DNA from: JBDIBB01 sp039812685
Lineage (GTDB): Bacteria; Acidobacteriota; Vicinamibacteria; Vicinamibacterales; JAFNAJ01
Direction: 5' to 3'
Length of the DNA stretch: 26,634 nt
Assembly (NCBI GenBank): GCA_039812685.1
Contig: JBDIBB010000054.1
Coordinates: 1-26,634, forward strand
The notes beneath the pieces are model-generated. The model saw only the letters and a list, made by a program, of their open reading frames with translations, made no database searches and had not been told where the DNA came from. The stretch's first letter is position 1; every line of letters begins with the position of its first letter. The translations under genes and the position numbers were made by a program. Positions 23,665 through 26,634 of the stretch are shown here, in pieces.

Positions 23665-25359
23665 ATGAGCACGATCACCGACGTCACGAATCCCGTCGTG
23701 CGGGCCGCGATCGATCCCGTCGTGGCCCGCGTGGCCGCGCGGCGCGACGCCTGGGTCCGGGTGGGGCTGCCGGATCGGGTGGCGCTGCTGCGGCGCGCCA
23801 TCGACGGCGTGCTCGCCGTCAGCGACGAGTGGGTGCGCGCCGCGTGCCTCGCCAAGGGCGCCGAACCGCGCTCCACGCTGGCTGGCGAGGAGTGGATCAG
23901 CGGCCCCATGACCACCGTGCGCAACCTCAGGCTGCTGGCCGAGGCGCTCGAGGCCGGTGGCGCCCCGAAGCCGATGCGCCTGCGCACGCGGGCCGACGGC
24001 CAGGTGATCGCCGACGTCTTCCCCCACAACCTCCGCGAGCGGCTCATGTACTCCCACATGACCGTCGAGGTCTGGATCGAGCCGGGCATGTCGCCGGCGC
24101 AGGGACGCCTCTACCGGGAGAAGGCGGCCGGGCTCTTCCCGCCGGGACGCACGTGCCTCGTGCTCGGCGCCGGCAACGTCGCCTCCATCGCGCCGCTCGA
24201 CGTCGTCTACAAGCTCTTCGTCGAGGACGAGGTCGTCGTCCTCAAGATGAATCCGGTGAACGACTACCTCGCGCCGTTCTTCGAGCGCGCCTTCGCCGGC
24301 CTCGTCGAGCAGGGCGTGTTCGCGATCGTTCGCGGCGGCGCCGACCTCGGACGATACCTGTGCGCGCACCCGTCGATCGACAGCATCCACCTGACGGGAT
24401 CCGATCGCACCCACGACGCCATCGTCTGGGGCGACACGGTCGAGGAGCAGGAGCGGCGCAAGGCGGCCGGGACGCCCCGGATCGACAAGCGGATCACCTC
24501 GGAACTGGGCTGCGTCACGCCCGTGCTGGTCGTGCCGGGGTCCTGGTCGGACGGCTCGATCGCGTTCCAGGCGCGCAACGTGGCCAGCATGGTGGCGCAC
24601 AACGCGAGCTTCAACTGCAACGCGGCCAAGGTGCTCCTGCTCGCGCGCGGCTGGAACCAGCGCGAGGCGTTCCTCGAGAAGCTCCACGATGTGTTCGCGC
24701 GGCTGCCGGCGCGCCGCGCCTACTATCCGGGCGCCGAGCAGCGCTACCACGCCTACCGCCAGCACTACCCGCAGGCGCGCGCCCTCGGGCCGGGCGGCCC
24801 GCACGTGGTCCCGTGGACCGTGGTCCCCAACGTGCCGGCCAACGCCGGCGAGTACGCCCTCACCCGCGAGGCGTTCTGCGGCGTGCTGGCCGAGGTGTGC
24901 CTCGACGTCGCCACCGCCGACGATTTCCTCCGCGAGGCGGTGCCCTTCGTCAACGAACATGTCTGGGGCACGCTCGGCTGCATGGTGATCGCCGACGGCG
25001 CCACCCAGCGGCGGCATCGCGCGGCCTTCGAGAACGCCATCGCCAGCCTCAGGTACGGCGGGATCGGCATCAACGTGTGGGCCGGCGCCAACTTCGCCCT
25101 CGGCGTCGCGAGCTGGGGCGCCTACCCCGGCAACACGCTCGATCGCGTGCGCTCGGGCATCGGCGTGGTCCACAACACGATGCTGTTCGACCATCCGCAG
25201 AAGTCGGTCGTGCGAGGTCCCTTCCGCCTCTGGCCGACGCCCGTGTGGTTCGCCGATCACGCGAACCTCGCCGATCTGGGCCGCCGCGCGACGTTCTTCG
25301 AGGCCTACCCGTCCTGGCTGCGCCTGCCCGCCGTCGCGTGGGCCGGCATGAAGGGATAG
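23665..25359 (+). CDS. Aldehyde dehydrogenase superfamily protein, atypical subgroup
   Basis: This 564-residue ALDH-fold enzyme is longer than the usual ~500. Landmarks are Lys194 (VLKMNPVN), the cofactor loop region IHLTGSDRTHDAIVWG, the general-base Glu280 in ELGC (usually ELGG) and the catalytic Cys318 in NASFNCNAAK. So the catalytic residues are present, but the surrounding motifs are those of a distinct subgroup seen in actinobacteria and myxobacteria. It should oxidise an aldehyde to the acid, or act on an acyl-CoA, with NAD(P)+; the substrate is unknown. The start at 23665 follows a CGGAG site; an upstream ATG (23617) lacks one. It is divergent from the HMG-CoA reductase with a 107-base spacer, so joint control is possible but unproven. 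Confidence 0.87.
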   Translation: MSTITDVTNPVVRAAIDPVVARVAARRDAWVRVGLPDRVALLRRAIDGVLAVSDEWVRAACLAKGAEPRSTLAGEEWISGPMTTVRNLRLLAEALEAGGAPKPMRLRTRADGQVIADVFPHNLRERLMYSHMTVEVWIEPGMSPAQGRLYREKAAGLFPPGRTCLVLGAGNVASIAPLDVVYKLFVEDEVVVLKMNPVNDYLAPFFERAFAGLVEQGVFAIVRGGADLGRYLCAHPSIDSIHLTGSDRTHDAIVWGDTVEEQERRKAAGTPRIDKRITSELGCVTPVLVVPGSWSDGSIAFQARNVASMVAHNASFNCNAAKVLLLARGWNQREAFLEKLHDVFARLPARRAYYPGAEQRYHAYRQHYPQARALGPGGPHVVPWTVVPNVPANAGEYALTREAFCGVLAEVCLDVATADDFLREAVPFVNEHVWGTLGCMVIADGATQRRHRAAFENAIASLRYGGIGINVWAGANFALGVASWGAYPGNTLDRVRSGIGVVHNTMLFDHPQKSVVRGPFRLWPTPVWFADHANLADLGRRATFFEAYPSWLRLPAVAWAGMKG

Positions 25360-25375
25360 CGGGCGCCCGGAGGTG

Positions 25376-25381
25376 TACACT
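25376..25381 (+). promoter_or_regulatory. Possible -10 element of the propeller gene
   Basis: TACACT lies nine bases before the ATG at 25391 with no Shine-Dalgarno between them, and no -35 match is clear. The gene may be read from a leaderless or near-leaderless message. Confidence 0.3.
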
Positions 25382-25390
25382 CGGCGCGTC

Positions 25391-26634
25391 ATGGCCGCAC
25401 GAAAGCATCTCCTGTCCTTTCTCCCCGTCCTCGCTCTGGTGACCGGCGCCGTGGCTGGCGCCGTGCGTCCGGAACCACTCGGTGCCCAGGCTGGCGTCGT
25501 GGCGTTGCCCATGTCCGCCCGGCACGCGCTGGCCGAGCCCGGCATCTCGCCCGATGGCCGCGAGATCGCGTTCGTTTCGGGCGGTGACATCTGGAGCGTT
25601 CCCGCCGCCGGCGGCGAGGCGCGCCTGCTCGTGTCGCACCCGGCCCACGAGTCGCGTCCCCTCTATTCGCCCGACGGCACCTCGCTGGCGTTCGTCTCGA
25701 CGCGCACGGGCAACGGCGACGTCTACCTGCTCTCGCTGGCGACCGGCGACCTGCGCCGTCTCACCTGGGACGATGCGCCGGAGATGATCGACGGGTGGAC
25801 GCCCGACTCCTCCGCGGTGATCGTGAGCTCGCCGGCGCGTGAGGTGTCCTCGCTCAACGACATCTCGCTGGTGCGCGTGGCCGGCGGCACGCCGGCTCTC
25901 CTGACCGCCGAGCCCTACACCAACGAGTTCTTCGGCGCCGTCTCGCCCGATGGCGCAACCCTGGCGTTCTCGGCGCGGGGCATCGCCGCGGCCCAGTGGT
26001 GGCGCCATGGCCACAGCCACATCGACGAGTCGGAGATCTGGACCCTCGACCTGTCGCCCGGGGCGAGCGGACCGATGGTCCCGCGTTACCGCCAGCTGGT
26101 CGCGCGCGGCGCCAAGGCGCTCTGGCCGATGTGGGGCGCCGACGGACGCACGCTGTACTTCGTGAGCGATCGTTCGGGGTCCGAGAACCTGTGGGTGCGA
26201 ACCCCCGACGGCACCTCCCGCGCGATCACCGCGTTCGACGGCGGCCGCGTGCTGTGGCCGTCGATCTCGCGCTCCGGGGCGATCGCCTTCGAACGCGAGT
26301 TCGGCATCTGGACGGTCGACGTGTCGGGCGGCGCGCCGCGCGAGCTGCCGATCGTACTGCGTGGCTCGCCGGCGGCCCCCGCCGTGGATCACGTGCGCGC
26401 CACCGGCCAGTTCCAGTCGCTGGCGGTGTCGCCAGACGGCCTGAAGCTCGCCTTCACCGCTCGCGGCGACGTGTTCGCCGCCGGCGTGAAGGACGGCGGT
26501 GATGCCGCCCGGCTCACGCGCACGCCAGCCGCCGAGACCTCGCTGGCGTGGGCGCCCGACAGCCGTCGGCTCGTCTACGCGGCCGCCCGCGGCGATCGTC
26601 GCGCGATCTACCAGTACGACTTCTCCACGCGCCA
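25391..26634 (+). CDS. Secreted WD40-like beta-propeller protein, TolB/tricorn type (3' end cut by window edge)
   Basis: 414 complete codons are visible before the right edge. Residues 1-~34 form a signal peptide (basic start, LLSFLPVLALVTGAVAGA). Then come repeated PD40-type propeller blades, each with an SPDG or PDS/ADG turn followed by a hydrophobic strand: GISPDGREIAFVS, YSPDGTSLAFVS, VSPDGATLAFSA, GADGRTLYFVS, VSPDGLKLAFTA and APDSRRLVYAA. This is the N-terminal architecture of tricorn-like S41 peptidases and of related amidohydrolases, which are numerous in Acidobacteriota. The catalytic domain, if any, would lie beyond the window, so protease function is not established. It follows the ALDH gene on the same strand after 31 bases, but probably has its own start of transcription. 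Confidence 0.88.
   Translation, partial: MAARKHLLSFLPVLALVTGAVAGAVRPEPLGAQAGVVALPMSARHALAEPGISPDGREIAFVSGGDIWSVPAAGGEARLLVSHPAHESRPLYSPDGTSLAFVSTRTGNGDVYLLSLATGDLRRLTWDDAPEMIDGWTPDSSAVIVSSPAREVSSLNDISLVRVAGGTPALLTAEPYTNEFFGAVSPDGATLAFSARGIAAAQWWRHGHSHIDESEIWTLDLSPGASGPMVPRYRQLVARGAKALWPMWGADGRTLYFVSDRSGSENLWVRTPDGTSRAITAFDGGRVLWPSISRSGAIAFEREFGIWTVDVSGGAPRELPIVLRGSPAAPAVDHVRATGQFQSLAVSPDGLKLAFTARGDVFAAGVKDGGDAARLTRTPAAETSLAWAPDSRRLVYAAARGDRRAIYQYDFSTR

Noticed and set aside
21636..24089. An 817-codon minus-strand open frame overlapping patatin, HMG-CoA reductase and ALDH
   Set aside because: It is in a different frame from the HMG-CoA reductase, shows no family motif and has low-complexity composition.
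23602..25590. A 662-codon minus-strand open frame opposite the ALDH gene
   Set aside because: Purely antisense to a gene with intact catalytic motifs; composition is that of a shadow frame.

Overview
The window is very GC-rich and densely coded. The gene content (WD40-like/tricorn-type and M14 exoproteins, a split arginine cluster with a short N-acetylglutamate synthase, PhaR and phasins, a bacterial HMG-CoA reductase) suits a soil or freshwater Acidobacteriota, perhaps of the Vicinamibacteria type. That placement is inference from gene content and composition. No rRNA, tRNA, CRISPR array, integrase or transposase was seen, so it looks like ordinary chromosome.

Layout, left to right. A secreted M14 zinc carboxypeptidase runs off the left edge (- strand). 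Next comes a 481-base non-coding stretch with two strong hairpins. It is followed by a four-helix membrane protein and a divergent AlkD-type DNA alkylation repair protein (+). A delta-9 type fatty acid desaturase (-) is divergent from a histidine kinase/OmpR-type response regulator pair (+). The kinase has two membrane helices and almost no external loop, and PhoB-box-like direct repeats lie in the shared spacer.

Bases 6109-14271 are an arginine biosynthesis locus. A leftward operon argC-argB-argD-(short argA)-argJ has overlapping or nearly abutting genes. It is divergent from argR-argG-argH. An 18-bp TATGCA-N6-TGCATA palindrome ends three bases before argR, and two TATGCA half sites lie before argC, so ArgR probably controls both sides. 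Ornithine carbamoyltransferase (argF) is absent from the window. ArgG and ArgH each carry a substitution in a normally invariant motif.

Bases 14601-19123 hold an unrecognised protein with a Cys/His cluster and a disordered basic tail behind a long leader, enoyl-ACP reductase (FabI), a stand-alone cyclic-nucleotide-binding-fold protein, and an MtaD-like amidohydrolase fused to a CYTH-like domain.

Bases 19181-21912 look like a polyhydroxyalkanoate granule module: a good sigma70-type promoter, then phaR, two related phasin-like genes and a patatin-like hydrolase. No PHA synthase is present here. On the right, a class I HMG-CoA reductase with an extra ~120-residue N-terminal domain (-) is divergent from an atypical aldehyde dehydrogenase-family protein (+). 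A secreted WD40-like propeller protein runs off the right edge.

Nothing here is a clear defence system or mobile element. The best candidates for new biology are the amidohydrolase-CYTH fusion, the domain fused to HMG-CoA reductase, the desaturase/kinase pairing, the Cys/His leader gene, and the strand-specific RNA hairpin near 1570.
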